From: Hyphomicrobium_A sp963724945
GTDB lineage: Bacteria > Pseudomonadota > Alphaproteobacteria > Rhizobiales > Hyphomicrobiaceae
Reading direction: 5' to 3'
Assembly: GCA_963724945.1 (NCBI GenBank)
Contig: CAVRWL010000003.1
Coordinates: 806,001-870,000, forward strand
Length of the DNA stretch: 64,000 nt
Shown one piece after another: positions 33,828-43,885 of the stretch. Numbering within the stretch: position 1 is the first letter of the stretch; the number at the start of each line of letters is the position of its first letter. The notes under the pieces are model-generated. The model saw nothing but the letters and a program-made list of their open reading frames with translations, made no database searches and was not told the origin of the DNA. The translations under genes and the position numbers were made by a program.

Positions 33828-36110
33828 TTAATGGCTCGCGCCGAAAGCAGCGATCGCCGCCATGTTGACGATGTCGGTGTCCTTGGCGCCGAACCAGCAG
33901 ATCTGCACCGAGTGCGACAGGCCGACGAGGATCGGGCCGATGACGGTGGCGCCGCCCAGCTCCTTCAGCATCTTGGTCGAGATCGAGGCGGCATGGAACG
34001 CCGGCATGACGAGCACGTTGGCGGTGTCGGTCAGCCGGCAGAACGGATAGTGCCGCATCAGGTCGCGGTTCAGCGCGACGTCGGCCGCCATATCGCCGTC
34101 GTACTCGAAGTCGACGCGCCGCTCATCGAGGATCTGAATCGCCTCGCGCACTTGGTCGGAGCGCTCGCCGCGCGGTTGCCCGAACGTCGAATAGGCGAGG
34201 AGGGCCACGCGCGGCTCGATGCCGAAGTTGCGGGCCGCGCGCGCCGCCTCGACCGCGATGTCGGCGAGCTGCTCCGCGGTCGGCATGGCATGCACGCTGG
34301 TGTCGGCGATCAGCACCGCGCGGCCGCGCAGAAGCGCCAGCGAGACGCCGATCATGCTGCGGTCGGGCTCGGGGTCCATCACCTGCTGGATGTCCGCGAA
34401 GACGTTGGTCCAGTTGCGCGTGACGCCCGAGACCATCGCGTCAGCGTAGCCGTGCACCACCATCAGTGCCGCAAACACGTTGCGCTCGTTGGTAACGAGG
34501 CGGTGGCAATCGCGCTTCAGGTAGCCGCGCCGCTGCAGGCGGGCAAAGAGATACTCGGTGAACTCCTCCAGGTAAGGCGACTTGCGGATATCGATGAGCT
34601 CGTACTCGGGCCTCAGCACCATGCCGAGGGCGCGGAACTGCTCGCGCACCACGTCGCCGGTGCCGATGAGGATCGGCTGTCCGAAGCCTTGCGTGAAATA
34701 GGTGTGCGCCGCCTTGATGACGGCAGGCTCCTCGCCCTCGGCAAAGACGACGCGCTTGGGATCGGAGCGCACGGCGCTGAAGGTCGACTGCAGCCAGCCG
34801 GCCATGGGGTCGAGGCGCCCCTCGAGCTGGGCGACGTAGGCCTCCATATCGATGATCGGCTTGCGCGCGACGCCTGAATCCATGGCCGCCTTGGCGACCG
34901 CGGCGGGCACGTTGACGATGAGGCGCGGATCGAACGGCGCGGGGATGATGTACTCAGGGCCGAAGGTCGGGCGCCGGCCGAAGAAGGCGGCCGCGACCTG
35001 GTCGGGGACCTCGGAGCGGGCGAGCTCGGCGAGCGCCTCGGCCGCCGCGATCTTCATGGCGTCGTTGATGGTAGAGGCCTGCACGTCGAGCGCGCCGCGG
35101 AAGATGAAGGGAAAGCCCAGCACGTTGTTGATCTGGTTGGGGTAATCGGAGCGCCCGGTGGCCATGATCGCGTCATCGCGCACGGCGAGCACATCCTCCG
35201 GCGTGATCTCGGGATCGGGGTTCGCCATCGCGAAGATGATCGGCTTCTCCGCCATGCCGGCGACCATCGCCGGGGTCACCGCACCCTTCACCGACAGGCC
35301 GAACAAGGCGTCGGCGCCCTCGAGCGCCTCGGCGAGCGTGCGCGCCTTGGTCTTGGCGGCGTACGCCGACTTCCACTGGTTCATGCCGTCCTTGCGGCCC
35401 TGATAGATCACGCCCTTGGTGTCGCAGAGGATGACGTTCGCCTTCGGCATCCCCATCGCCACCACGAGTTCCAGGCAGGCGATGCCCGCCGCGCCCGCGC
35501 CGTTGACCACCAGCCGGCATGACTTCATATCGCGCCCGGTCAGCGCGAGCGCGTTGAGGAGGCCTGCCGCGGCAATAATGGCGGTGCCGTGCTGGTCGTC
35601 GTGAAAGACGGGAATATCGAGCAGCTCTTTGAGCCTCTGCTCGATGATGAAGCAGTCGGGCGCCTTGATGTCCTCGAGATTGATGCCGCCGAACGAGGGC
35701 CCGAGATAGCGCACGCAATTTATGAACGCCTCGACGTCCTCGGTGTCGACCAACAGGTCCATGGCGTCGATATCGGCAAACCGCTTGAACAGCGCGCCCT
35801 TGCCCTCCATGACGGGCTTGGCCGCCAGCGCCCCGAGATTGCCGAGGCCGAGAATGGCGGTTCCGTTGGAGACCACCGCGACGAGGTTGCCCTTGTTGGT
35901 GTAGTCGTAGGCGCACGAGGGGTTGTCGTGGATCGCGTGCACGGGTACGGCGACGCCCGGCGAGTAGGCGAGCGAGAGGTCGCGCTGGGTGGCCAGCGGC
36001 TTCGTCGGCGTGATCTCGAGCTTTCCCGGCTTGCCCTGGGAGTGGAACTGCAGGGCTTCCTGCTCTGTGAAGCGGGTCTGCGTGGCCTTTGAGCTTCTGG
36101 TGCTTGTCAT
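33828..36110 (-). CDS. maeB: NADP-dependent malic enzyme with phosphotransacetylase-like domain
   Basis: This 760-residue protein decarboxylates malate to pyruvate with NADP+. The N-terminal malic domain begins near FTEQEALQFHSQGKPGKLE and has SLAYSPGVAVP, VSNGTAILGLGNLG, GINLEDIKAPDCF and FHDDQHGTAII. The NAD(P)-binding part includes VVNGAGAAGIACLEL. The C-terminal half (about 430-760) is a phosphotransacetylase-like domain without obvious catalytic role; it is thought to be regulatory. Expected length for the long MaeB type is about 750-770. The start at 36110 is the first ATG that leaves a normal N-terminus. Confidence 0.94.
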   Translation of the reverse strand: MTSTRSSKATQTRFTEQEALQFHSQGKPGKLEITPTKPLATQRDLSLAYSPGVAVPVHAIHDNPSCAYDYTNKGNLVAVVSNGTAILGLGNLGALAAKPVMEGKGALFKRFADIDAMDLLVDTEDVEAFINCVRYLGPSFGGINLEDIKAPDCFIIEQRLKELLDIPVFHDDQHGTAIIAAAGLLNALALTGRDMKSCRLVVNGAGAAGIACLELVVAMGMPKANVILCDTKGVIYQGRKDGMNQWKSAYAAKTKARTLAEALEGADALFGLSVKGAVTPAMVAGMAEKPIIFAMANPDPEITPEDVLAVRDDAIMATGRSDYPNQINNVLGFPFIFRGALDVQASTINDAMKIAAAEALAELARSEVPDQVAAAFFGRRPTFGPEYIIPAPFDPRLIVNVPAAVAKAAMDSGVARKPIIDMEAYVAQLEGRLDPMAGWLQSTFSAVRSDPKRVVFAEGEEPAVIKAAHTYFTQGFGQPILIGTGDVVREQFRALGMVLRPEYELIDIRKSPYLEEFTEYLFARLQRRGYLKRDCHRLVTNERNVFAALMVVHGYADAMVSGVTRNWTNVFADIQQVMDPEPDRSMIGVSLALLRGRAVLIADTSVHAMPTAEQLADIAVEAARAARNFGIEPRVALLAYSTFGQPRGERSDQVREAIQILDERRVDFEYDGDMAADVALNRDLMRHYPFCRLTDTANVLVMPAFHAASISTKMLKELGGATVIGPILVGLSHSVQICWFGAKDTDIVNMAAIAAFGASH

Positions 36111-36297
36111 TCTATGCGGCTGTCTTGGGGTTGCGGACGGGGCAAGAGTAGGGCGGCGGAATGTGCGAAACAATCGCACAACGATGAACGGCCTTATGCC
36201 GCCATCCCAGCAATTGGCGGCTTTCGCCGGCCAAGACGGCCCGCTATCGTAGCTGACCGCCGTTAACGGGGTTGTAGGTTTGGGGCAGGCGGGGGCC

Positions 36298-39120
36298 ATG
36301 GCGGCCAGACGGACACGAGCAAAAGAGCCAGCGGCGCCGTCTCCCGCGGCGCCCGCCGAGGCTGCTGTGGCACCGGCCGCAGGGGGCGCGGGCGGCGAGG
36401 CGAGCCCCTCCATGGCGCAATACCTGGAGATCAAGGCGGCCAATCCCGACAGCCTGCTCTGGTATCGCATGGGCGATTTCTACGAGCTGTTCTTCGACGA
36501 CGCGGTCGTCGCTTCGGCCGCGCTGTCGATCGTGCTGACCAAGCGGGGCAAGCACTTGGGCGGGGACATCCCCATGTGCGGGGTCCCCATCCATCGCGCT
36601 GATGAGTATCTGCAACGCCTGATCCGGCTTGGCTACCGGGTCGCCGTGGCCGAGCAGCTCGAGGACCCCGCGGAGGCGAGGAAGCGCGGTGCCAAGGCAG
36701 TCGTGCGCCGCGACGTGGTGCGGCTCGTCACGCCGGGGACGTTGACCGAGGACACGCTGCTTGATTCCAAAGCGCGTAACTATCTGACGGCGCTGTTCTG
36801 CAGCGGCGGCGCGGATGCGCAATCGGATGCCGCCGCGGCGCTCGCCTCGCTCGACATCTCCACCGGCGAGTTCGAGGTGGGCGAGATCGGGGCTGCAGAT
36901 CTTCCCGGCGAGCTCGTGCGGCTGTCGCCCGGCGAGCTGATCCTCGCCGACGCGCTGCTCGCGGACGACGGGCTGAAACGCTGGATCGAGCTTGCAGGCG
37001 CGTCGGCGACACCGGTTCCATCTGCCTACTTCGACAGCCTCGCCGGCGAGGCGAGCCTGAAAGAACAGCTGAAAGTCGCCGAGCTCGGCGGCTTCGGCGG
37101 CTTCACACGGCCTGAGCTTGCCGCGATCGGAGCGCTGCTCAAGTACGTCGAGCTGACGCAGATGGGGCGTCGGCCGGTGCTGCGGGCGCCGCGAAAGTCG
37201 GGCTCCCAGTCCGCGCTGATGATCGACGCGGCAAGCCGCGCGAGCCTCGAGCTCACGCGCTCGGTCTCGGGCGAGAGGCAGGGCAGCCTGCTCTCAGCCA
37301 TCGATCGCACGGTGACGGGTCCCGGCGCGCGCGAGCTTGCGGCGCGGCTTGCGAGCCCTTTGCGCGATCCGCGCCTCATCGACAGCCGACTCGACGCCAT
37401 CGGCTTCCTCGTCGACCAGGATGGCTTGCGGGCTGAGCTGCGCGAGGCGCTGCGGTCGGCGCCCGACATTGCACGCGCCCAATCGCGTCTCGCATTTGGG
37501 CGCGGCTCGCCGCGCGACCTCGCGGCCGTCCGCGATGGCTTGAGCGTTGCTGCGCGCTGTTCTGAGCTGCTCGCCGCGGAAGGCGAGGGCATGGGTTTGC
37601 CCGAGGAGCTTGGCCGCATCGCAGGCGAGCTACGCGCTGTCGGCCCCTCGCTGCGGAGGGCTCTTGAAGCGGCAATCGTCGAGGATCCGCCGCACCTGCG
37701 CCGCGACGGCGGCTTCGTGCGCGAGGGCTGCCGGCCCGAGCTCGACGAAGCGCGCCGCCTGAAGGAGGACAGCCGCGGCGTGATGGCCGGGCTCGAGGCG
37801 AGGTACATCGCCGAGACGGGCGTCAAGTCACTGAAAGTGCGCCACAACAACATTCTGGGGTTCTACATCGAGGTGACGCAAGGCAACGCCAAGCCGTTGC
37901 TCGAAGGACCGCATGCTGGCGCCTTCCGCCATCGGCAGACCATGGCGAACGCGGTACGGTTCTCGACCGTGGAGCTGATCGAGACGGAGGGTCGCATCGC
38001 TACGGCCACCGAGCGGGCGCTTGGGCTCGAGCAGGAGGTATTCGCCGAGCTGGCGGCGGCGGTCGAGAGCGAGCAGGGCTTGGGCGCCGTCGCAGCCGCG
38101 CTCGCCGAGCTCGATGCCACCGCCGGGCTCGCCGAGCTTGCGCGCAACGAGGGCTACACGCGGCCGATTGTCGATGCGAGCCAGGCCTTCGACATCCGCG
38201 GCGGCCGCCACCCCGTCGTCGAGCAGGCGTTGAGAGCCGCGAAGGCCGGCCCCTTCATCGAGAACGACTGCGTCTTGGGCCGCGCCGAGGTCGCGCCGGC
38301 GCCCGGCTTCGACGAAACCGCGGAGGGCCGCATCTGGCTGGTAACGGGCCCCAACATGGCCGGCAAGTCGACCTTCCTGCGCCAGAACGCGCTGATCGTG
38401 GTTCTGGCGCAGATGGGCTCCTTCGTCCCGGCGCGGTCGGCGGTCATCGGCGCCGTGGACCGTCTGTTCAGTCGCGTCGGCGCCTCCGACGATCTCGCGC
38501 GCGGACGCTCGACGTTCATGGTCGAGATGGTGGAAACCGCCGCCATCCTCAATCAGGCAAGCGAAGCCTCGCTCGTCATCCTCGACGAGATCGGCCGCGG
38601 TACGGCGACCTTCGACGGCCTGTCGATCGCCTGGGCCGCGGTCGAGTTCCTGCACGATGTCGCCAAGGCACGCGTGCTGTTTGCCACTCACTATCACGAG
38701 CTGACCGCGCTCGCGCGTCGCCTTGACGGCGTCGCCAACGTGACGATGGACGTGCGCGAGTGGCATGATGAGATCGTGTTCCTGCACAAGGTGCGATCCG
38801 GAGCGGCGGACCGCTCCTACGGCATCCAGGTCGCCAAGCTCGCCGGGCTTCCCCGTGGCGTCGTTGAGCGGGCGCGCGAGGTGCTGGCAATCTTAGAGAA
38901 AACGCAAGGCAAGAAGAGCGCGCGCAACGATACGCTCGACGAGCTGCCCCTGTTTGCGCTAACCCGCCCGCAGGAGCCGGCGAGCGCGCCGGCCGCGGCC
39001 TCACTCGTGGAGACGGCCTTGGAGGAGCTGAACCCCGACGAGATGAGCCCCCGCGCCGCGCTTGAAGCGCTCTATCGCTTGAAGGCGCTGCATCGCAACA
39101 AACGCAAACCGGAGCGCTAG
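36298..39120 (+). CDS. mutS: DNA mismatch repair protein MutS
   Basis: This 940-residue MutS has an Ala/Pro-rich extension of about 38 residues. The mismatch-binding domain begins at SMAQYLEIKAANPDSLLWYR and contains GDFYELFFDDA with the Phe and Glu that contact the mispair. Lever and clamp domains follow, then the ATPase with VTGPNMAGKSTFLRQ (Walker A), LVILDEIGRGTATFDG (Walker B and ABC signature) and FATHYHELTALA. The C-terminus ends in a short Lys/Arg tail. The start ATG 36298 is preferred over TTG 36280. The divergent malic enzyme gene lies 187 bases upstream. Confidence 0.95.
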   Translation: MAARRTRAKEPAAPSPAAPAEAAVAPAAGGAGGEASPSMAQYLEIKAANPDSLLWYRMGDFYELFFDDAVVASAALSIVLTKRGKHLGGDIPMCGVPIHRADEYLQRLIRLGYRVAVAEQLEDPAEARKRGAKAVVRRDVVRLVTPGTLTEDTLLDSKARNYLTALFCSGGADAQSDAAAALASLDISTGEFEVGEIGAADLPGELVRLSPGELILADALLADDGLKRWIELAGASATPVPSAYFDSLAGEASLKEQLKVAELGGFGGFTRPELAAIGALLKYVELTQMGRRPVLRAPRKSGSQSALMIDAASRASLELTRSVSGERQGSLLSAIDRTVTGPGARELAARLASPLRDPRLIDSRLDAIGFLVDQDGLRAELREALRSAPDIARAQSRLAFGRGSPRDLAAVRDGLSVAARCSELLAAEGEGMGLPEELGRIAGELRAVGPSLRRALEAAIVEDPPHLRRDGGFVREGCRPELDEARRLKEDSRGVMAGLEARYIAETGVKSLKVRHNNILGFYIEVTQGNAKPLLEGPHAGAFRHRQTMANAVRFSTVELIETEGRIATATERALGLEQEVFAELAAAVESEQGLGAVAAALAELDATAGLAELARNEGYTRPIVDASQAFDIRGGRHPVVEQALRAAKAGPFIENDCVLGRAEVAPAPGFDETAEGRIWLVTGPNMAGKSTFLRQNALIVVLAQMGSFVPARSAVIGAVDRLFSRVGASDDLARGRSTFMVEMVETAAILNQASEASLVILDEIGRGTATFDGLSIAWAAVEFLHDVAKARVLFATHYHELTALARRLDGVANVTMDVREWHDEIVFLHKVRSGAADRSYGIQVAKLAGLPRGVVERAREVLAILEKTQGKKSARNDTLDELPLFALTRPQEPASAPAAASLVETALEELNPDEMSPRAALEALYRLKALHRNKRKPER

Positions 39121-39187
39121 AAACGGAGGGCCGCAGCTGGTGTGCGCCAGAAGCTGCCTTACATTCCCTGCACCCATTCTTGGCACC

Positions 39188-41953
39188 ATGGATAAAGCGA
39201 TCCAAAAAGTAGCCCCCTATTTCGACCCGCGCGCGCTGCGCGAGGAGCTGACGGCGTCTTTGCGCGCGCACGGGGATGCCGCGCAGGCCCGGCCCGCGCT
39301 GATCGAGCGCCTGAAGGGGCTCGTCGCGACGGCACGCCAGGAGGCGCGCAGCGGGCTCGAGGCCGACGGCTCGGGCCGGCGCTGCGCGGCGGGGTTGTCG
39401 CAGTTTCAGGACGAGCTCATTCGCGTCCTCTATGACTATACGGTTGCGCACGTCTACAGGGCGACGAACCCGTCGGACGCAGAGCGCATGGCCATCGTGG
39501 CGACCGGCGGCTACGGGCGCGGGCTCTTAGCGCCGTTCTCGGATATCGATCTGCTCTTTCTGCTCCCCTACAAGCAGACGGCGTGGGGCGAGAGCGTCGC
39601 CGAGTACATGCTCTACGTGCTGTGGGACTTGGGCTTCAAGGTCGGGCACGCCACGCGCACCATCGACCAATGCATCAAGATGAGCTCCGACATCACCGTG
39701 CGCACGGCGCTGCTCGACTCGCGCCTCGTGCACGGCGACGCGCAGCTCTTCGCCACGTTCACGCACCGCTTCCGCAACGAGGTCGTCGCCGGGACCGCGC
39801 GGGGCTTCATCGATGCCAAGATGGCCGAGCGCGATGCCCGGCATCGGGCGGCGGGGGAGAGCCGCTACAAGGTCGAGCCCAACATCAAGGACGGCAAAGG
39901 CGGCTTGCGCGACCTTCACACGCTGCATTGGCTGTCGAAGTATCTCTACGGGCAAGGCGTCGGCGCCGCGACCGTCGCCGCCGGCATCTTCCGGCCTGAG
40001 GAGGTCACGACCTTCCGCAGGTGCGAGGACTTCCTGTGGACGATCAGGTGCTATCTCCACTTCCTCAGCGGGCGCGCGGAGGAGGTGCTGACGTTCGACG
40101 TGCAGCCGTGGCTCGCCGACCAGCTCGGCTACAACAAGCGCAGCGGGTTGCGCGCGGTCGAGCGCTTCATGAAGCACTATTTCCTCATCGCCAAGGACGT
40201 CGGCGACCTGACGACGATCCTGTGCACCGCGCTCGAGATGCAGCAGCTCAAGGCCTCGCCGGGCTTGAGCAAGTTCCTGCGCCCGCTCAACTGGAAGGCG
40301 CGGCGGCAAATCCGTACGCGCACCGAGTTCCGCATCGACAACGACCGCTTGAACGTTGCCGACCCCGACGTGTTCAAGCGCGATCCGGTGAACCTCATCA
40401 GGTTCTTCGCCGAGGCGCGCCACACCAACTCGTTTTTGCACCCCGACGCGATAAGGCTCCTGCGCCAGTCGCGGCGCCTCATCGACGATAATCTGCGCGC
40501 TGATCCGGATGCCAATCGCATCTTCTTGGAGCTTCTGACCAAGGACAGCAACGTCGAGATGTCATTGAGGCGCATGAACGAGGCGGGCGTGCTGGGGCGT
40601 TTCGTGCCGGAGTTCGGCCGCGTCGTCGGCATGACGCAGTTCAACATGTACCATCACTACACGATCGACGAGCATCTCGTGCGAACCGTCGGCATGCTGG
40701 CCGACATCGAACGGGGCGGGGCAAGCCGCGATCTGCCGCTGTCGACCGAGATCATCAGTACGATCCAGAACCGGCGCGCCCTCTTCGTCGCCGCGTTTCT
40801 GCACGACATCGGCAAGGGTCATAAGGAGGACCATTCGATCGTCGGGGCGCGCGTTGCCCGCAAGCTAGGGCCCCGCTTCGGCCTGACGGCCGCCGAGACA
40901 GAGACGGCCGCCTGGCTCATCGAGCAGCACTTGACCATGAGCAACGTCGCGCAGAGCCGCGATCTGTCGGACCCCAAGACCATCCGCGACTTCGCCGACG
41001 TCGTGCAAAGCCCCGAGCGCCTGAAGCTGTTGCTCTTGCTCACCGTCGCCGACATCCGCGCCGTCGGCCCCGGCGTATGGAACGGCTGGAAAGGTCAGCT
41101 GTTGCGCACGCTCTACTACGAGACCGAGCCGCTGGTCGCCGGCGGCCACACCCAGGTGAAGCGCAGCGAGCGCATCGCGGCGGCGCAGAACGCGCTGCGC
41201 AAGGCGCTCGGCGATTGGCGCCCGGCCGAGGTCGAGAAGTTCATCGAGCGCCACTATCCCGACTACTGGCTGCGCACCGACACCGATCGCCAGGTCGAGC
41301 ACGCCAAGCTCCTGCAGCGGGCCGGCAACGAAGCCCGCCCGCTCGCCACCGAGACGACGACGGACGCCTTCACGGCGATCACCGAGCTCACCGTTGTGGC
41401 GCCGAACCATCCGCGCTTGCTGTCGTTGTTTGCGGGCGCGTGTGCCTCCGCCGGAGCCAACATTGCCGGCGCCCACATCATGACCACGCGCGACGGCTTT
41501 GCGCTCGACACGTTCCTCTTGAACCGGGAGTTCAAGGAGGATGAGGACGAGTTCCGCCGCGGACGTCGCATCGGCGACACGATCGAGCGGATCCTGCGCG
41601 GCGAGGTATGGCTCAAGGAGCTTCTTGCCGCGCGCGGCGCGCCCGCGCGCCGCATCATGGCCTTCACGGTCGAGCCCGAGATCATCATCAACAACACGAT
41701 CTCCGATCAGTTCACCGTGATCGAGGTCGCCGGACGCGACCGGCCGGGTCTGCTCTATGAGCTGACGAACACGCTTTCGAACCTGTTCCTCGACATCACC
41801 TCGGCGCACATCACGACCTTCGGCGAGAAGGCCGTCGACGTTTTCTACGTCACCGATCTCACGGGCAAGAAGGTGGTGCACGAGCCGCGCCAGAAGACGA
41901 TCCGCGAGCGGCTGGAAGAGGTGCTGATCGGCTCCGACCCGATGCCGGCTTGA
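39188..41953 (+). CDS. glnD: [protein-PII] uridylyltransferase / uridylyl-removing enzyme
   Basis: This is a 921-residue sensor of glutamine that adds or removes UMP on PII proteins. The nucleotidyltransferase domain has TGGYGRGLLAPFSDIDLLFL with the catalytic Gly and Asp residues (residues about 100-120). The HD domain shows FLHDIGKGHKEDHS. Two C-terminal ACT domains cover about 725-915 (TELTVVAPNHPRLLSLFAG, VIEVAGRDRPGLLYELTN). A GTG at 39140 also has GGAGG upstream and could start the protein 16 residues earlier. It follows mutS after 67 bases, as in many Hyphomicrobiales. Confidence 0.94.
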   Translation: MDKAIQKVAPYFDPRALREELTASLRAHGDAAQARPALIERLKGLVATARQEARSGLEADGSGRRCAAGLSQFQDELIRVLYDYTVAHVYRATNPSDAERMAIVATGGYGRGLLAPFSDIDLLFLLPYKQTAWGESVAEYMLYVLWDLGFKVGHATRTIDQCIKMSSDITVRTALLDSRLVHGDAQLFATFTHRFRNEVVAGTARGFIDAKMAERDARHRAAGESRYKVEPNIKDGKGGLRDLHTLHWLSKYLYGQGVGAATVAAGIFRPEEVTTFRRCEDFLWTIRCYLHFLSGRAEEVLTFDVQPWLADQLGYNKRSGLRAVERFMKHYFLIAKDVGDLTTILCTALEMQQLKASPGLSKFLRPLNWKARRQIRTRTEFRIDNDRLNVADPDVFKRDPVNLIRFFAEARHTNSFLHPDAIRLLRQSRRLIDDNLRADPDANRIFLELLTKDSNVEMSLRRMNEAGVLGRFVPEFGRVVGMTQFNMYHHYTIDEHLVRTVGMLADIERGGASRDLPLSTEIISTIQNRRALFVAAFLHDIGKGHKEDHSIVGARVARKLGPRFGLTAAETETAAWLIEQHLTMSNVAQSRDLSDPKTIRDFADVVQSPERLKLLLLLTVADIRAVGPGVWNGWKGQLLRTLYYETEPLVAGGHTQVKRSERIAAAQNALRKALGDWRPAEVEKFIERHYPDYWLRTDTDRQVEHAKLLQRAGNEARPLATETTTDAFTAITELTVVAPNHPRLLSLFAGACASAGANIAGAHIMTTRDGFALDTFLLNREFKEDEDEFRRGRRIGDTIERILRGEVWLKELLAARGAPARRIMAFTVEPEIIINNTISDQFTVIEVAGRDRPGLLYELTNTLSNLFLDITSAHITTFGEKAVDVFYVTDLTGKKVVHEPRQKTIRERLEEVLIGSDPMPA

Positions 41954-41971
41954 GCGCGCGATCTCGCGATC

Positions 41972-43003
41972 TTATGGCGCGATGACGAGCTCCACGCGAC
42001 GATCGAGCTGCCAGAGGGCCTCCTGATCGTAGTCGGCGCGGTTGACACCCATGAAGGGCTCCGTCTCCCCTTTGGGGATAAGATCGAGCTTGCCGGTGTA
42101 GCCGTTCTCTTTCAAGTACTGCGCGACAGTGTCGAGCCTCTGCTTGGAGAGCTCCATGTTGAACTCCGCGGTGCCCCGCTCGTCGGCGTGACCGGTGAGC
42201 GTCACTGTCTTGAAGTGCTTGAGCTTCAAATACTCGAGCAGCAGGCCGGCCGCCTTGCGGCCCTCCTCGGTGAGGTTCGCCTCATCGAATATGAAGGTGA
42301 TGGGAAACGGGATGGTTTTGCGCAAAGGCTCGCTCGGCGCGGCCTGCGGCGACGGAGCGAGATTGACCGTCGTGACGCTGCCGCGGTCCGGCTCGGTCGC
42401 CAGCGGCGCGGTTTGGGCGGAAACGGTCGTCTCCTGCTGTTGCGACTTGCGCGCCTGAGCGACCATGCCTTCCAGATTCTTGAGGAGGCGCGCCGTGACG
42501 GTGCCTGCGGAGTGGCTTTCGCCGGCGCCCGCCGCCGCCTGATCGGGCTCTCCGGCCTGGCCGGCGACTTTCGTCTCCGCCTGCTCCTTCTTGACCTCGG
42601 CTGCGGGCGTGACCTGGAGCGACAGTTTGGGGTCGGCGCTCGCAAACTTGCGCTCGATCGTAAAGGTCCACTCGCCGTTCTCATCGGCGTTGGCCGTCCC
42701 GATCGGCTGGCCGTCTCCGATGATCTTGACTTGCGCGCCGGGCTCGGCGCGGCCCGCGAACACCGACGTGCCGTTGGGATCGATGCGCACTACGTCGAAC
42801 GACGCCGCGCCGCCGCTTGCCTCTTTGCGCTTGGCTTGAGCGGCAGGCAAAGCGGCATTCTTGCTGGTGTCTTTGGCGGCGAGCGGCGTTTCGATCGCCG
42901 GCCGCCCGCTGACCGGGGGGAGATGAAGATAGCCGAACAGCGCCCACACCGCCCCGGTGAGCATCAGCAGCAAAATCAGGATTGGCACAGCTAGGCGTAT
43001 CAT
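41972..43003 (-). CDS. OmpA-family protein with inner-membrane anchor
   Basis: This 343-residue protein starts with one membrane segment (VPILILLLMLTGAVWALFGY, about 6-25). An Ig-like domain follows (about 68-130: FDVVRIDPNGTSVFAGRAEP, GEWTFTIER), then a disordered Ala/Gln/Glu-rich linker, and an OmpA-like peptidoglycan-binding domain from about 230 (FIFDEANLTEEGRKAAGLL, TLTGHADERGTAEFNMELS, KQRLDTVAQYL). The OmpA domain would contact peptidoglycan from the periplasmic side of an inner-membrane anchor, unlike classic OmpA. It converges with glnD, with an 18-base gap between stops. Function uncertain. Confidence 0.82.
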   Translation of the reverse strand: MIRLAVPILILLLMLTGAVWALFGYLHLPPVSGRPAIETPLAAKDTSKNAALPAAQAKRKEASGGAASFDVVRIDPNGTSVFAGRAEPGAQVKIIGDGQPIGTANADENGEWTFTIERKFASADPKLSLQVTPAAEVKKEQAETKVAGQAGEPDQAAAGAGESHSAGTVTARLLKNLEGMVAQARKSQQQETTVSAQTAPLATEPDRGSVTTVNLAPSPQAAPSEPLRKTIPFPITFIFDEANLTEEGRKAAGLLLEYLKLKHFKTVTLTGHADERGTAEFNMELSKQRLDTVAQYLKENGYTGKLDLIPKGETEPFMGVNRADYDQEALWQLDRRVELVIAP

Positions 43004-43103
43004 GGATGTCGTCCCGCGCCCTAGCCCCCGGCCGAGCGGACATTGTCCAGCAAAAGGGCGCCCGGTTCAAGGGCGTCCCGAGATCAGCGTCAACGGCGGA
43101 CGC

Positions 43104-43763
43104 TCATGCCGAAAGTCCGGGATCGCGGCCGCTGCCGCCCCGGAACAGGAACGCCATGAGGAAGCCTGCGACGAAGCCGCCGACGTGCGCCATGTAGGCG
43201 ACTCCGCCGACGTCGGCGGAGGTGGTAGCGATCGTTCCGACCCCGCTGACGAGCTGCAAGACGATCCAGAACCCGAGCACGACGATCGCCGGCATGGCCA
43301 CGACCGCGCGCCCCAACAGCACGTTCACGCGCGACTGCGGGAACATCAGGATGTAGGCACCGAGGACGCCGGCAATGGCACCCGATGCCCCCACGTTCGG
43401 CACATTCGATTGCGGCATTGCCGCGTACTGGGCGAACGTCGCCGCGATTCCGGCCGCCAGGTAGAAGATGAGGTATTTGACGTGGCCGAAGCTGTCCTCG
43501 ACGTTGTCGCCGAAGATCCACAAATACAGCATGTTGCCGCCCAGGTGCAGCCAGCTGCCGTGCATGAACATGGCAGTGAAGATCGTGGCGATGTTGCCGG
43601 CAGGATCGGCCGAGAAGCGGGCGGGAACGAAGGCCCATTGGCGGATGAAATCGTCGCCGTTGTTGAGCTCGAGCAGGAAGACGAGGGCGTTCACCGCGAT
43701 GAGAGCGTAGTTGACGACGGGGAAGGTCCGGCGCGCAGAGTTGTCATCACCGATTGGAAACAT
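43104..43763 (-). CDS. rhomboid family intramembrane serine protease
   Basis: This protein of about 219 residues has six membrane segments. Catalytic elements are visible: NVGASGAIAGVLGAY with the nucleophilic Ser in GASG, and AYMAHVGGFVAG with the partner His. MHGSWLHLGGNMLYL carries the conserved His/Asn that line the active site. Rhomboids cleave membrane proteins inside the bilayer. I place the start at 43763 (MFPIGDDN, with GGGAGGG upstream); 43805 is the alternative. Divergent from murJ with about 120 bases between. Confidence 0.92.
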   Translation of the reverse strand: MFPIGDDNSARRTFPVVNYALIAVNALVFLLELNNGDDFIRQWAFVPARFSADPAGNIATIFTAMFMHGSWLHLGGNMLYLWIFGDNVEDSFGHVKYLIFYLAAGIAATFAQYAAMPQSNVPNVGASGAIAGVLGAYILMFPQSRVNVLLGRAVVAMPAIVVLGFWIVLQLVSGVGTIATTSADVGGVAYMAHVGGFVAGFLMAFLFRGGSGRDPGLSA

Positions 43764-43885
43764 GGGCCACACCCTCCCCCGGGAGCGCCTGGATTTGTCG
43801 GCCATCGCCCGTGCTCTGTCAACGTGGGCATGCGGCCTCTAACTCTCTTGCTCTCGCCGCAAGGCTCCGCTACCGCTCACGCGCC

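Noticed and set aside
39527..41881. Long minus-strand open frames within glnD
   Set aside because: They lie opposite conserved NT, HD and ACT motifs of GlnD and are produced by high GC at third codon positions.
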